Below are positions 33,206-44,623 of a stretch of 64,000 nucleotides of DNA, piece after piece. The notes under the pieces were generated by a model that worked only from the letters and a program-made list of their open reading frames with translations, was not told the origin of the DNA and did no database searches. The DNA is from Batillaria attramentaria (Eukaryota > Mollusca > Gastropoda > Batillariidae): contig JACVVK020000193.1 of the NCBI GenBank assembly GCA_018292915.2, positions 279,001 to 343,000 of the forward strand, given 5' to 3'. The position numbers and the translations under genes are program-made. Each line of letters starts with the position of its first letter. The stretch's first letter is position 1.

Positions 33206-33344
33206 GGGTGGGGTGGGTGTTTGGGAGTTTAACGTCCTTTTCCACACATACGGGTGATATGAAAGACGGGGCAACGATGAAAAAGCCAGCACAAATATTT
33301 GTTGGCCCCAGCCGGGCATCGAATTCACGACCCGAGCATTAGAA
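33206..33344 (-). mobile_element. tRNA-derived SINE copy (minus), head truncated
   Basis: Same family as 43311. A perfect 14-bp duplication GAAAGCTGTGAGGA flanks it (33192-33205 and 33345-33358). The tail GGAGTTTAACGTCCTTTTCC is at left, and the copy stops within the tRNA-like head after the box B region. Confidence 0.9.
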
Positions 33345-33359
33345 GAAAGCTGTGAGGAA

Positions 33360-34128
33360 CACTGGTGGGTATGTCATGTTTTTTGGCGAATGAATGTGTG
33401 ATTGGAAACAACAATAAGACAAAAATAACAACAACAACGACAACAACAAGAAAAACCCTATCGCTTGGCGACTCTCTTCCCCTCCGGAAAGTCGCTATTT
33501 CTCTGGAGCAGAACTTGAACATTCCCCCTGGATTAAGTGCGGTTCAAGGAAAAGTATACTTGTGTTGTTTCTAAATGATTTTTCGGATGCTGTATCCTTT
33601 TTGCTGTATGACAAGCTGTTAAACACACTGTCATGGGTAGAGTTACATGAACATCTTAGGATACATTACTTTGAAAGTAATATACACATGGTTCTTACTC
33701 TTGGCTAACTACATAGGGGAAATAACTGTGTTGATTTACTGTATGTCCCACGAGTGGTTATTTCCCCTTTCGGCCCAAGTCCTATCAGTTATGTTCATTT
33801 CACCCACTTGTACACACATACACATGTTTTCACCACAGACTTAGGTCTGTGGTATACACCCATAGTCGGTTCTATTGATAAGACTAGTGGTATGGAGGTA
33901 GTGTTTTTATCGAATACAGCTATACATCTTCCAGTGTACAGTACTTAGGTACAAATAAAAGGTGTGGGGAAATATGTTGTAATACTTGTCCCAGTTAACT
34001 ATATTAACATAGGGCAACCATTTCTCTGCAAATTTATGCGACATTAATTTTCGGGTTGCTACCATTTTTCAGTTGAATATCTTAACTTGAGAACATGTAC
34101 ATAATCATTTATTGTGGGAGCCGTATCT
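33360..34128. other. Unassigned DNA
   Basis: Short (AAC)n runs at 33410-33450. No gene or repeat family was recognised. Confidence 0.4.
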
Positions 34129-34141
34129 TTCAGACTACATG

Positions 34142-34266
34142 AGGGGAGCGGGGTGGTCGAATGGTAGAGCGTTATGCTGGCTTTTTCATTGTTGCCCCGT
34201 CTTTGATATCACCCGTATGTGGTGGAAAAGGACGTTAACCCCCCCCCCCCCAAACACCCACACCCC
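34142..34266 (+). mobile_element. tRNA-derived SINE copy (plus), internally deleted
   Basis: A perfect 13-bp duplication TTCAGACTACATG flanks it (34129-34141 and 34267-34279). The box A side GGTGGTCGAATGGTAGAG is present, but about 60 bp including box B are missing between TAGAGCGTT and ATGCTGGCTTTTTC. The tail carries a poly-C run. Confidence 0.9.
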
Positions 34267-34279
34267 TTCAGACTACATG

Positions 34280-36073
34280 TATATATGAAGTATTTGGCCA
34301 CCAGTAAAATAAACTCCATAGCTTCAAGTGTTTTAATGTTTTCCGAAGTTCTGAATAATACAAGTCTCTCTGTTAGAGCAAATCTCACTGTATGGTTACA
34401 TGAGTTGTGTAACCATGATATAAATTCCTCCCAAATTTTTTTTAACCATTTCACATTGCCAGAAGAGATGTTCTATTGTCTGTTCCTCATGGTTACACAA
34501 GGAACAAGTTGACGAAGCAATCAACTTACGAAGGTGTAGGTATCTTTTTGTTGGGATCACTCTGTGTAGTACACGCAGCTGACACCAACGTATCTGATTA
34601 TCATTGGTACACGAATAGCACTTTTTAAAAATAAATTTCCAGTCAAGGTCTTCATATTTTCTATTCCACTTGGGAAGAGCTGTAGGTATTGACTGATTGT
34701 CTTTAAATTTCATCGGTATAGTTTTACTACCTTTTGAAATACATGTCCATATAATGCTCTTCATTTCTCGTGTGGGGGGAGACAATTCCAAACCCAGTGT
34801 ATGTCTATACTGCTGTATGGCATGTACTATGCCGTGGTACACTAAAAAGTTTGTTCTTGTAATACTGGGATACTGTCTGGCAAAGTTATCTGCCAAAAAC
34901 TGCCATCCTCACTTTGTAAATCTTTCACTTGAATCACATCAGCATCGACCCACTGCTTCATATATACCACCGTCTTATTTCTTAATATACAGGTATTGTA
35001 ATGGAAAAGTACTCCTGAAAATTCTTTCTCATTTGCTGGTCTACATTTCAAGGTTAGTTTTCTGTAGTGCCTGAAAACGTCTTGCCAGAAGGGATTGTGG
35101 ACTCTGCTAAGCAATACATTAGCATATTCCCCTACTAATTTCTTGATGTTCGTTATTGGTGGATACATAATACAAATCAGTTTGGAAAAGGTCGAGTTAT
35201 CTTCGAACCTTCGTAGCCAGCTTATTTTCATCGACGCCAGATAGGCATTTATGTCACAGCCTTCGCTGTATGGTCTGTTAACTGCTGACAGTCTATTTTT
35301 TGCACATTTCCACCCCCCCCCCCCCCAAAAAAAAAAAAACAACAAACAAACAAAAAAACAAAAAAAACAAACAAACAAAAAAACAAAAACAAAAAAAAAC
35401 AACAAAAAATAAACAACAACAAGCAAACAAACAAAAAAACAAAAAAAACCCCTCCTTTTCCAGCTTGTTTAGTAATGGGGGGGGGGGGGGGGGGTCGGGA
35501 ATGTTAATGAATAAATAATTTAATTTTGATATTGCAAGTGTTTTTATTACCGTGATTTTCCCATATGGGGTAAGATGTCTCCTCTTCCACCTACCAAGAA
35601 CTTTCTTTATGACTTCAAGTTTACCTTCATAGTTCAGGGTGGGTGGGTCGGTGGGAGTTTTGGAGTTTAACGTCCTTTTCCACCACCCTTCATAGTTCAG
35701 CTGTATTATTTGATCCATGTTGGTTGAAAATATGATACCCAGGACTCTGATGATACCTGGATCCCATGTAGTTTCAGTCCCTCATGTACTTGAGCCCACA
35801 ACTTTTATGACTACCCACCCATATAATTCGCGTTTTTTCATTATTTACCTTGAGACCCGATATTGTAGCAAAGTTATCTAATGTGCGTATGGTTTCAATA
35901 AAAGATTTCTCAGTACCGTCTAGATATACCGTTGTATCGTCGGCAAACAGACTAAGGAGTACCTCCTGGTCCCGAAGATGAATGCCTCTAATGTCTATAT
36001 TTTTTTTTCTGATCATTAGCGACTAAACCTCCGCGGCTATCAAGTACTTATAATTTTATGCAGAAACTGGATC
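34280..36073 (-). pseudogene. Tx1/L1-like LINE ORF2, RT catalytic to C-terminal part
   Basis: Reading leftwards: YLIAAEV-SLMIRKK and LLSLFADDTTVYLDG (the FADD catalytic block, ~35940), SGLKVNNEKTRIIW, then LGRWKRRHLTPYGKITVIKT and LAISKLNYLFINIPDP (thumb, ~35600-35510), INAYLASMKISWLRRF, and C-terminal HRVIPTKRYLHLRKL with CSLCNHEEQTIEHLFWQC (Cys-His knuckle, ~34490). The frame is broken by an A-rich tract (35330-35455) and a SINE (35638-35686). It is the 3' half of one LINE whose 5' part lies at 38056-38575, beyond the inserted composite element. Confidence 0.85.
35638..35686 (-). mobile_element. 49-bp SINE tail insertion
   Basis: Contains GGAGTTTAACGTCCTTTTCC, the SINE tail, flanked by a 14-bp duplication CCTTCATAGTTCAG (35624-35637 and 35687-35700). 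It is an extreme 5'-truncated insertion that lies inside the Tx1-like LINE thumb. Confidence 0.9.
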
Positions 36074-36088
36074 GGGAGCATGTCTGTG

Positions 36089-36277
36089 TTCCCCCAGGTC
36101 TATGTTCCCCCAGGTCTATGTTCCCCCAGGTCTATGTTCCCCCAGGCCGATGTTCCCCCAGGCCTATGTTTGACTATGTTCCCCCAGGTCTATGTTCCCC
36201 CAGCTCTATGTCTCCCCAGGCCGATGTTCCCCCAGGCCGATGTTCCCCCAGGTCTATGTTCCCCCAGGTCTATAGAG
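36089..36277 (+). repeat. Minisatellite, ~16-bp unit CCCCCAGGTCTATGTT, left array
   Basis: About eleven units with variants at two positions (GGTCTATG, GGCCTATG, GGCCGATG). One irregular unit contains TGACTATGTT. Confidence 0.95.
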
Positions 36278-36295
36278 AAAATATGTAGAGATTAA

Positions 36296-37706
36296 ATCCT
36301 TAATGTCAGTATGGCTCAGGAGACAAATAACCCCACTCGGGAGAGTAGCCTTGCTTAAGTCACTTATTTTGTCCAAACTAACATACTTATGGATCCTTCT
36401 CCCCCCCCCCCCCCCCCCCCCCTCAGTTCATTTTGTAAAAGATTTGCAGAAATTGTGTTTTAGATTTGTATGGGATAAAAACCTGATCGGGTCAATCGTA
36501 AACTGGCAGTTAAAACTTTGCAAAAGCTGGGATTGGGTATACCCGACATACAGTACTTTATGAAGTCCGTCAAGTTGTCATGGATTAGGAAACTAAAAAC
36601 TTCACAACACAAATGGAAACACATGGCGTTATTTCTATACCCAAAACTAGAAAATCTAGAAAAATATGGTGCTAACTTGTACCAGAAAAAATCATACCAA
36701 AAAAACAAAAACCAAAAAAACTCATTCTGGAATGACACCATAGAACCCTATAGAGACTTCAGACGTAAGATATCTCCTAACACAAAGGAGGAAGCACTAG
36801 CAGAACCTTTATTTCTCAATGATAATATTAAAGTTGGAAATCAAACTATTTTCTATCAGAACTGGTTTAATGAAGGTGTCTACAAAATTGCCCATCTATA
36901 TGACGAACAAGGCAATTTACTCACATATGAACAATTTAAAGAAAAATATGATGTACGCACACACTTTCTCACATATTGGATGCACGAAAGCAGTAAAGAA
37001 ATACATTAGTAAACTAGACATAGAAATAGAAGACAATGTTGCAACAGACACTCCTTTATCACTGAAGATTCTATTTTCGGTACAGAAAGGGTCAAGACGG
37101 TATTATGAGGTCTTTACGAAAGATCAGGTAGTGCCCAGATTTCATGAAAAATGGAACACAAAGCTCAACTGCAGTATAAACTGGGTAGTTACTTTACGAA
37201 AATTACAACAACAACAAAATACAAGATATAAAGCTACGCTGGTTCCAAACAAGAATTGTGCATCGTATTTTGGGAACAAACATTGTTTTAAAAGAAATCG
37301 GAGTGGAAAGAGACAACAAATGTGCATTATGTTGTGCGGAAAAAGAAAGTATTGAGCATGTACTGTGGTACTGCGAAATAGTAAAGACATTCTGGCAGAA
37401 TTTGGAGGATCTTATCAGAGCCAAATGTGGACATGTTCATCACTGAACAAAAAAAAAAAAAAAGAAAAAAAGAAAAAAAGAAAAAAAAAGTGGTGCTTTT
37501 TGGAAATGACACTTTCTTGGAGACAGACGAGATGTTTGATTTTTCTAATCGTGTTAGCCAAGTTTTTTTTTAATATACAAAGGTAAAATGACAGAAAGAC
37601 AACCTGACATCACCCTTAACAAAATGTTAAGGGAAAGATATGAATTAGGAAAGTATATTGCAAGCATAAAAATGGATTATATAAACTTTCTGAAAAAAAT
37701 GGATTA
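36296..37706 (+). pseudogene. Tx1/L1-like LINE 3' half inside the composite element
   Basis: The plus strand reads VWLRRQITPLGRVALLKSLI and LSKLTYLWILLP, a poly-C interruption (36402-36422), FVKDLQKLCFRFVWDKNLIG, MQKLGLGIPDIQYFMKSVKL, WNDTIEPYRDFRRKI and TKEEALAEPLF. After frameshifts it reads RWFQTRIVHRILGTNIVLKE and CALCCAEKESIEHVLWYC (knuckle), and ends near NFLKKMD with a stop at about 37704. It is related to the minus-strand host LINE but clearly divergent, so it is a separate family member. The orientation is opposite to the host LINE. Confidence 0.8.
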
Positions 37707-37873
37707 ACTGTTTGAGTAACTAGAACAGGAAAGCACGCATGAGTGCATGTTTTTTCGCTTGTAGGCAAGCAGGCATGTATGCATGTATGTTTATTATGTT
37801 TATATGTGTGTACATGTATATATGTATATTCGTGAGTAAGCTACAAAAACAAAAATTAAAAAAATGTCATTCC

Positions 37874-38047
37874 TGGGGGAACATAGACCTGGGGAACATA
37901 GGCCTGGGGGAACATCGGCCTGGGGGAACATAGACCTGGGGGAACATCCGCCTGGGGGAACATCGGCCTGGGGGAACATAGACCTGGGGGAACATAGACC
38001 TGGGGGAACATCGGCTTGGGGGAACATAGACCTGGGGGAACATCGGG
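37874..38047 (-). repeat. Minisatellite, inverted right array
   Basis: Reverse complement of the left array unit (AACATAGACCTGGGGG), about ten units carrying the same variant set. It forms the inner terminal inverted repeat of the composite element. Confidence 0.95.
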
Positions 38048-38055
38048 TGCCTCCC

Positions 38056-38575
38056 ACTGGATCCCCTGTCGACACCCGCGGTGCTGGGGGAACCAACTAC
38101 AGTATTGTAACTACATGAATTTGCGTTTTTATACAATGTTTTATCCACCGAATTATGGGCAGGGAAAAATTAAAGAATTCTAGACTTTTTTCCAAGAAGG
38201 ACCAAGAGACACTGTCGTACGCTTTCTCAAAATCTACTGATACTATTATACCAGGAATTTGATATTTGCTCTCTTTCAGTGTACTTCAGTGTACAAAAGC
38301 CTTATACACTCCCCACTATATCTCCCTTTCAAAAAACCTTTCTGACTTTCGTTTATTATGTTTGGCAAAACTGACTGTATTCTATGTGCTATGCATGCTG
38401 TGGCTATCTTGTAGGAGACATTTAATAAAGAAATAGTTCGCCAGTTTTTTGTTTTTTTAAATACTTTTTGGGTTTTCGTTCTTTAGGAATACAAGTGATG
38501 ATGCCTTGGTTTTTTTGTTTGTGATAGTTCACCATTTACTGAACGGTCTATTCTCCAACTGCCTCCCAGGCATGT
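38056..38575 (-). pseudogene. Tx1/L1-like LINE RT, 5' part of the split host LINE
   Basis: With frame shifts the minus strand reads GIITCIPKERKPKKYLK, NWRTISLLNVSYKIATACIA, HRIQSVLPNIINESQKGFLK, then FEKAYDSV-like sequence around 38200, WIKTLYKNANSC and finally RQG/GDPV at the insertion point. This is the RT finger and palm upstream of the FADD block found at 35.9 kb. 38576-38819 shows no firm LINE homology. Confidence 0.75.
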
Positions 38576-38819
38576 TGTCTTCATTGGCAACTAATGAATT
38601 TTCCTTCCTACCTCTCTGTCTATCCCTCACCAGCCCATTCCCCTGTCTTTTTCTCTTTGAAACCTCCCGAATTTAGCCGCTCTGTCCATCCTCTCATCTC
38701 TCAGCTGATTTCTAAGTTCGGCCCTTTCATCTATATTTCTTCTTTTTAACCCCTTACTCACGTCTGCACTACCAGTGGTTAGGAATAGGTGATGTTGGGC
38801 ATATGCTGCGAACTGCGCC

Positions 38820-39310
38820 TAGATGATAAGTTGCAATATTTGCTGTATATGCGCTTCGTATTTACTCAAAGCATATTTGTAATGAAAAAGGTTCAGACAA
38901 GATCTCATTGAGTTTTCACTATCCTGACTGTTGATCTTTTGTCAGTTATTCCTCGTTATTGCATATTGCTTTTTGACTGTTTTATTGTCTGTTAAATTTT
39001 CGTTAGCGCTTAGAGCATGTAATCTTACATGAATATGCGCTTTATAAATAAAATTATTATTATTATTATTATTATTATCTTTGTTTTACCCAGTTGTAAT
39101 TGTTATTTCTTTTCTACGCTTTTTTGTAACCGGGAGTTCGAGAAATTAGCATGAAGGTGCAGCGTCTCCTGCATGTCCTATGTTTATATTGCCCCGTAGA
39201 TCAGTTTGCATCCGTTGTCCAACGTTACATTTTTGTTTTTTTCATGTAGTGCAGGCACACTCAGCCGCGAATTAGTCTTTGTGGCTTGCGCGGCTTTAAG
39301 CCCTAAACTA
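38820..39310 (+). repeat. Retroposon copy, empty-site counterpart of 15.4 kb
   Basis: Matches 15190-15411 and then 18904-18945 continuously, ending GCCGCGAATTAGTCTTTGTG and GGCTTTAAGCCCTAAACTAA. A ~210-bp insertion at about 38870-39078 ends in GCGCTTTATAAATAAAATTA with a (TTA)n tail, a LINE/SINE-type insert. Confidence 0.7.
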
Positions 39311-41040
39311 AAAACGTGATAAGCTCTGGGTCCCTCCATTGCCTCGCTTTCCTCCGGCAGTAGTGTCTTCAATCAACGTCAGCTACTTCCCGGTGACTGT
39401 AAAGCTTTTCGTAAAAACCTGGGACTTCTTTCAATTCTTCTTGGTTTGTAATTATGTTATTGTTACCCTTGTAAACTATGCTCATCACCTTATCTACGTA
39501 GTTTCTACTTTCCAAGTTACAAAAATATCCTGTAGGTTTTCTTGTCAGTTTAATATGTGAAAATTGGTATGCGTGTCAAAAATGATAAAAACCCAAAAAC
39601 CTTTAGGTGTTAATGTACAAAGAAAATGTTTTTATTATATAATACAAGTACGGGAATGAAGACCCGGATGTCGATTTAGTGACCAAAGCAGTTTAAGTCT
39701 CTCTTTTTTGTTGTTGGAAGTCCATGGGGAGTAACTGCTCAGATGAACATGGGGCGTTTCTGGCTTAGAGGGAGTCGATACAATGTGTATTTGCGTACTT
39801 ACTCCCCTTGATCTTTGTTAATGATCAAACAAAACTGTTTTCAAATAAACGTTTATGATTCAATTGCTGAACATTACTATCCACCAAAACATTTTACCTC
39901 GTGGCTTATTTTAAGAAATACTCAGCTTACCATTTTGGCAGTTTTCTTTGTAAAAACAAAGTATATAGAAATTCATTACATTGATACAGACATTAACAAA
40001 ATAATGGTCATTTTGTCAGTCTATTGTTTTCGGCTTTGTTTGATCGAAGGGAAATAACTCTACTAAGGTGTTTCTCGCTCATCAAGCCAGATTCGAACAT
40101 TCTTTGCCAATCTTTATATATTTACTCAGTATCAATGGCCAAGATGACTGGTTAGATGGTCGTCTTGTTGATTTGTTTGGTGCGGATTCTGTTTAACAAC
40201 CGTCCCTAAAATCAGGGAAAGTTTGTTTTTCCTTGGATCAAGAGACAACCTGCTACCAAGCTCAGGCACAGCATACTGCCGGGCAATATTAACCTAATGC
40301 CAGCGTCGTGACCGTTGAATAACGAGAACGAGGCAGATCTTCCAGATGGCTTCATAAAACACCATCAGAGGCAGAGGCTAGGTTGACGGATCTGCAAGGG
40401 ACAAAGTCTTTCTCACAGCGAGTGGGTGTTCAGGTGTTCAGCGGCTTTACTCATTTGTGCAATCGGCTGGGCAAACGTATGGGTGGGTAACTAGCGGTGG
40501 CGGTAGTGCTAGTGGTGTGTGTGTGGGGGGGGGGGGGGGAGAGTGTATGTGTGTGTGTGTGTGGAGTGGGGGGGGGGGCTAAGTTCTAAAAAAAAAATTG
40601 GTTATAAAATACCGACTACCGTTTGAGTCACGGTAAAAGAATTCTGTCGTGGGTTTTGTTTCAAACGGAATTTCGTTGCCGCAACTTGCGGGGACAGAAT
40701 CTGGTGGGTTTATGAATACGGAAATTGAAGCCCTCGTCACAGAGACAGAACCAATGAATCAGCGAATATTTATTTATCAACGGTAGAGGTAGTTAACGCG
40801 ACCATTACTTTTCGTACCTGACGTTGCCAGTTCTAAATTCTAATGAAATATATTACACACAAACCCACCTACAGCCCCCCCCCCCTCCACACACACACAC
40901 AGAGCAGAAACAGAACCGTGAATATAGCAACAATATAAGACAAACAACAACAGAAAAGGTTCAAAGCAACAACATACAAAATAGACTCCACAGAATGTAG
41001 GATCTGATAAACTGTGGTAGGGATGCCGGTCAAAATTGGT
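39311..41040. other. Unassigned DNA with G-rich and CA tracts
   Basis: G-runs at 40526-40540 and 40567-40578. Short frames only, and nothing recognised. Confidence 0.4.
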
Positions 41041-41178
41041 ATTACCGAGCGAGCGAGCGAGCGAGGGAGCGAGCGAGCGAGAGAGAGAGAGAGAGAGAGA
41101 GAGAAGGAATAAAACAAGAAGAAAACAACAACAACGACAACAACAACAAAACCAACCAAACAATATCCCGAACAGTTG

Positions 41179-41240
<62 letters not shown>
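41041..41240. repeat. (GAGC)n/(GA)n and (AC)n microsatellites
   Basis: 41047-41104 is GAGC then GA repeats, and 41180-41240 is (AC)n. Frames crossing these are repeat artefacts. 41241-41494 is unassigned. Confidence 0.95.
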
Positions 41241-41244
<4 letters not shown>

Positions 41245-41494
41245 CGCATCCCCCCCCCCCAAAAAAAATAAAAAATAAAAAAATCCAGAATAAGCAAAAG
41301 GAGCGAGGGACTGACTTCGGCCTTTATAAAGTCTCTCCTCTCTGTTCTCTTCTACCGCTCGTCGTCGGGGACTCATCTCCCGCCTAGGAGGACCACCTTC
41401 AGCGGCGTTGGGAGGGTGTAACACGGGGCTGAGAAAGTTCGCCAATACAGGACTCCGAGGAGGTTGCCAACGCACGTCGTGGGGCAGTAGAGAC

Positions 41495-42203
41495 ATTTAG
41501 GGCGCCTTCCTCACTGAGGAGAGTATGCAAATTCAGCCTCTGACGTCATCACATCCTGCGTGCTTTGGGGCCACCCGCCAGAGGCTTCCTCTCCGAAACC
41601 ATTTTCCCTCTGCGAACTTCGTGAGAATCGCCCATTCTACGAAGCCATTTTCGTAAGTCTTTTTATGTACTCAAACTTGTAGAATGTGTTGTTTGCGCAT
41701 TACTTATAGGTCTACTGATGTTTCATTTTATGAAATTCGCAGTCAGCAGTGGATGGAGAAGATCCTAAATATTTTATTTTTCGATTTTACTGGGACACCC
41801 CACGAGCGCTGTCCTGCCTGCCAAATCCAATATGGCGGCCACAAAGGTGCGCCTCGCTTGAGATTTTTACAAACATTTTACCAATCGGTTAAATCCTAGA
41901 GAGGTCCAAGACTACAAGAATAGGGAATCGATTTCATTTAAAAATGCGATGTGAGTACATTTTGTGTTCAGCGAAGCCAGATTAATGTAATCAGTGAACG
42001 GCTTGTGTTGACAAGTAACCACGCTGGCTTTCGTCTGATGAGAGACTCGCATCCTGACTGGAGTTGTCTCCCTTGTCTCCTTACTCTGCGAAATTCGGTG
42101 GCACGCTAAACGGGTGGCCACTACGAAACCCCCGGGTATTGCGCTGTGATGACGTCAGAGGCTGAATTTGCATACTCTCCTCAGTGAGGAAGGCGCGCTA
42201 AAT
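41495..42203. mobile_element. 709-bp MITE with 59-bp near-perfect TIRs
   Basis: 41495-41553 is the inverse of 42145-42203 with about one mismatch (ATTTAG-GCGCCTTCCTCACT, then GAGGAGAGTATGCAAATTCA and TGACGTCATCACA). The palindromes TCAGTGAGGA and TGACGTCA (a CRE-type octamer) lie within the arms. The target duplication is not resolved. There is no transposase. Confidence 0.85.
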
Positions 42204-43135
42204 CTCACTAGTAACGGTTTTGGTACGCAGGAAGAGACAGACAGAGACAGACGACACCGACAAGAGGCTGTTCGCAGGACCGTGCCAGGGAAGTCACTGT
42301 CCCCCTGTCACGGCTACATATCGGTCTACCGGACCATCGGGAATACCCCGTCTTTAGCTGGGAGGCCTATTGTACCCGGCCATTGTCCACTTTGCCCGTT
42401 GACCCGTGCCCGGCGTGCCTCCCGTGCGCACGTGAGTCCCGCCCTATGATGGGGGTTGTTTTGCTGGCTTGTTATGGGCCAAATAACATGGTCAGCCAAT
42501 GGGATTTAAGTATTTTCAGCACCTGTTTTCGAGGTACCCGAAACCCTTGCGAAAACCGTGTGGTTCCCTCGCTTTTCACCGTTTGCCGCCGAGGGGAGCT
42601 GCTTATGAGCATAAGCCATTCAGTACTGTTTGCCTGATAGTCAAGCTGTAACTCTTGAGTGTGGAGGGGTGCCTGTTGTTGGCCGTTGCCCCTGCCAGCT
42701 TGGGTTGTTCGTCGCTGTCGTGGACCTATTCTATCGTAGGATAGACACTAACCTGCTGAGGTATGTAAAGTCAAGTAAAAGCTGTGCAAGGTAGTGCACT
42801 ATATTTCATTGATGTTGCCGTATTGTAGTGGTGAATTCCGCCATTATTGTCTTTGTTTCCGCTTCGCGTACAGAGCGAATCTTGCGAACGAGTTGTTAAA
42901 ATCCATTCGTTAGTGTAACGGATCTACTAATGTCTAGCCGGAATGGTTGGCAGTAAACTATTGCTGGAATTAGTGGTTAGGATAATGCCAGGAAGCTTGA
43001 TAGTTGTATGTGTTGTGGCGTTCCATGTGTTTGTGTTATTGTGGTAGAATGGTTGGGAAAATAGAACCGACCAGTAACGGGCTTGACTCGTAGTTCCTAA
43101 TGCAAGCACAATGCGAACTGTGTTACCACTGAGAA
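42204..43135. other. Unassigned DNA
   Basis: Frames at 42168-42637 are short and unrecognised. No splice-supported exon was found. Confidence 0.35.
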
Positions 43136-43310
43136 ATGTCTCCAGGTTTCCTGTTCATGTCTTGTCTTCTGTTCGTCTGCGGTTTCGCCGGGGACAAGCT
43201 GCTGCTGAGCTGCAACCTCAAGCCTCCTGTGGGTCGCTTCTGCCCTGAGCAGTCTGCGAGCTCCACTGGCGTCGCTCCGCCCGTGGGTTATGGAGATCCC
43301 TTGTGTTCCC
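43136..43310 (+). CDS. Possible signal-peptide-bearing exon, unidentified
   Basis: The ATG at 43136 opens MSPGFLFMSCLLFVCGFAG, a good signal-peptide shape, followed by KLLLSCNLKPPVGRFCPEQS and ASSTGVAPPVGYGDPL. A SINE interrupts the frame at 43311. Past the SINE it could continue CSLTSQVLLTLLLFN and stop soon after. The minus strand of the same region is also open, so coding status is uncertain. No family recognised and no splice donor chosen. Confidence 0.25.
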
Positions 43311-43484
43311 GGGGGAGCCGGGGTGGTCGAATGGTAGAGTGTTGGACTTCTAATGCTCGGGTCGTGAGTTCGATCCCGGCTGGGGCCAAATATTTGTGCT
43401 GGCTTTTTCATCGTTGCCCCGTCTTTGATATCACCCAATGTGGTGGAAAAAGGACGTTAAACCCCCAAACACCCCACCCACCCA
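43311..43484 (+). mobile_element. tRNA-derived SINE, most complete copy
   Basis: A 13-bp duplication CCCTTGTGTTCCC flanks it (43298-43310 and 43485-43497). The head has an RNA polymerase III box A TGGTCGAATGG (43324-43334) and box B GTTCGATCC (43368-43376). The body has GTGCTGGCTTTTTCATCGTT and the tail GGACGTTAAACCCCCAAAC. This is the reference copy for those at 24.1, 33.2, 34.1 and 35.6 kb. Confidence 0.93.
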
Positions 43485-43499
43485 CCCTTGTGTTCCCTG

Positions 43500-44089
43500 A
43501 CGTCACAAGTTCTTCTCACGTTGCTACTATTTAACCACCTAGACCACGACTCCATACGAGGCCGTCACCAAGGGACGTGGGTCAAGCCTATGGTTAGGGG
43601 TCGGTGTAGTGGGACTCTCGGCGACGGTGGGCAAGATATGCGGGAAGGGACAGGGTGGTGTGCGAGAGTGTGAGTGAGCGTGACTATACTAGGCTATGTC
43701 CATTGTAAAAGAAATGTGTGAGTGTGTAAATAAGTATTTTTCATTTGCTGGCCTCCCATTGCGGACCTCTCTGTCTTTCCTCTTAATTGTTGGTGTGTTT
43801 GTCCTTGCGTTCTCTCTATCCCTCCCTGTAGGTGACACCCCCCCCCCCCCCCCCCCTCCCGTAAACCCTGTCCGTGTGTCGTGCGCTGCTGTCGCCCTCC
43901 TAAGTCCCTCTAACCCTGCTCCGGTACTCAGTGCCTTTGACAATATCTTTCACCCGCGCAGGCGGGCAAAAATTGACTGGTTCGCAAATTAGTTAAGTTA
44001 GTTAGGCTAAGTGAGTTAAGTTGGTTCAGTTAGTACATAAAATTATAAACATTGTCCACCCACTTGTTGAGTACGTCTATGCGTGTGTA
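43500..44089. other. Unassigned DNA with poly-C tract
   Basis: Poly-C at 43838-43857. Short TTAGTTAAG-type repeats near 43990-44040. No gene. Confidence 0.4.
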
Positions 44090-44623
44090 TGACCGTCCGA
44101 AAGCGTGCTGAGTGAGTGCGCGTGTGACATACAGTCATCCCACACTGTTGATGCATAGTCCAGGTGAGACCTAATGTGCACATTGTAAAACATATTGCGA
44201 CTGTCTAGCTCTCTTAGATATTTCAGTTTAAAGAAAACGAACACTTGCCGCGACAGAGTTTACTAAAAGGCATTGGTGTGGGCTTTCCACTGCAGCTGAT
44301 TTAATACGATACCAAGAAGATGGTGTTCGGTGACTTGCCGAATGCGCGTATCATTGAGTAGAGAGAGGGGACTGAGCTGATGGTTTTGTCGGGTGGTGAC
44401 TCTACCATGCACCTTGTTTTGGAGGGATGAATTACCATGGAGTGGACATTGCACCAGTCGGACACACAGTGTCCTGAAACCGCGACAAAACCGTGCCGAA
44501 AAACTGCTTCCTCTTCCTGTCGGGTCCGTCCACGCTACTGTGCACATCTGTCTGTTTGGACAATACAGACAAAAGAGATATGGATCGGTTATTGTTTGGA
44601 TCAGAGAGGTCACGTGACTTAGG
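44090..44623 (-). pseudogene. CR1/Jockey-like LINE RT, part downstream of Tigger insert
   Basis: The minus strand directly after the Tigger-like element reads DLSDPNNNRSISLLSVLSK. After an internal deletion it reads TTRQNHQLSPLSLLNDTRIR, QVTEHHLLGIVLNQLQW, and YLRELDSRNMFYNVHIRSHL then DYASTVWDDC, the thumb and C-terminal blocks. Several frameshifts are present. Confidence 0.8.

Larger units (their letters stand above)
36074..38055. mobile_element. 1,982-bp composite element: minisatellite TIRs with captured LINE
   Basis: An 8-bp duplication ACTGGATC flanks it (36066-36073 and 38056-38063). The ends are inverted GGGAG..TGTTCCCCCAGG followed by inverted arrays of the same ~16-bp unit. The plus-strand Tx1-like LINE 3' half lies between. 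Removing the element brings together RT sequence of the host minus-strand LINE (GDPVS, then YLIAAEV), which supports a clean insertion. An 8-bp duplication suggests hAT-type transposition, but no transposase is present. Confidence 0.85.

Noticed and set aside
35300..35518. Lys/Asn/Gln-rich open frame
   Set aside because: It is an A-rich simple repeat interrupting the Tx1-like LINE.
36089..38047. Regular short repeats resembling a CRISPR array
   Set aside because: The units are contiguous with no unique spacers, the two arrays are inverted, and the context is a eukaryotic transposon.
43324..43376. A tRNA gene from the A and B boxes
   Set aside because: The sequence continues into a SINE body and tail with target duplications, and the cloverleaf is incomplete.
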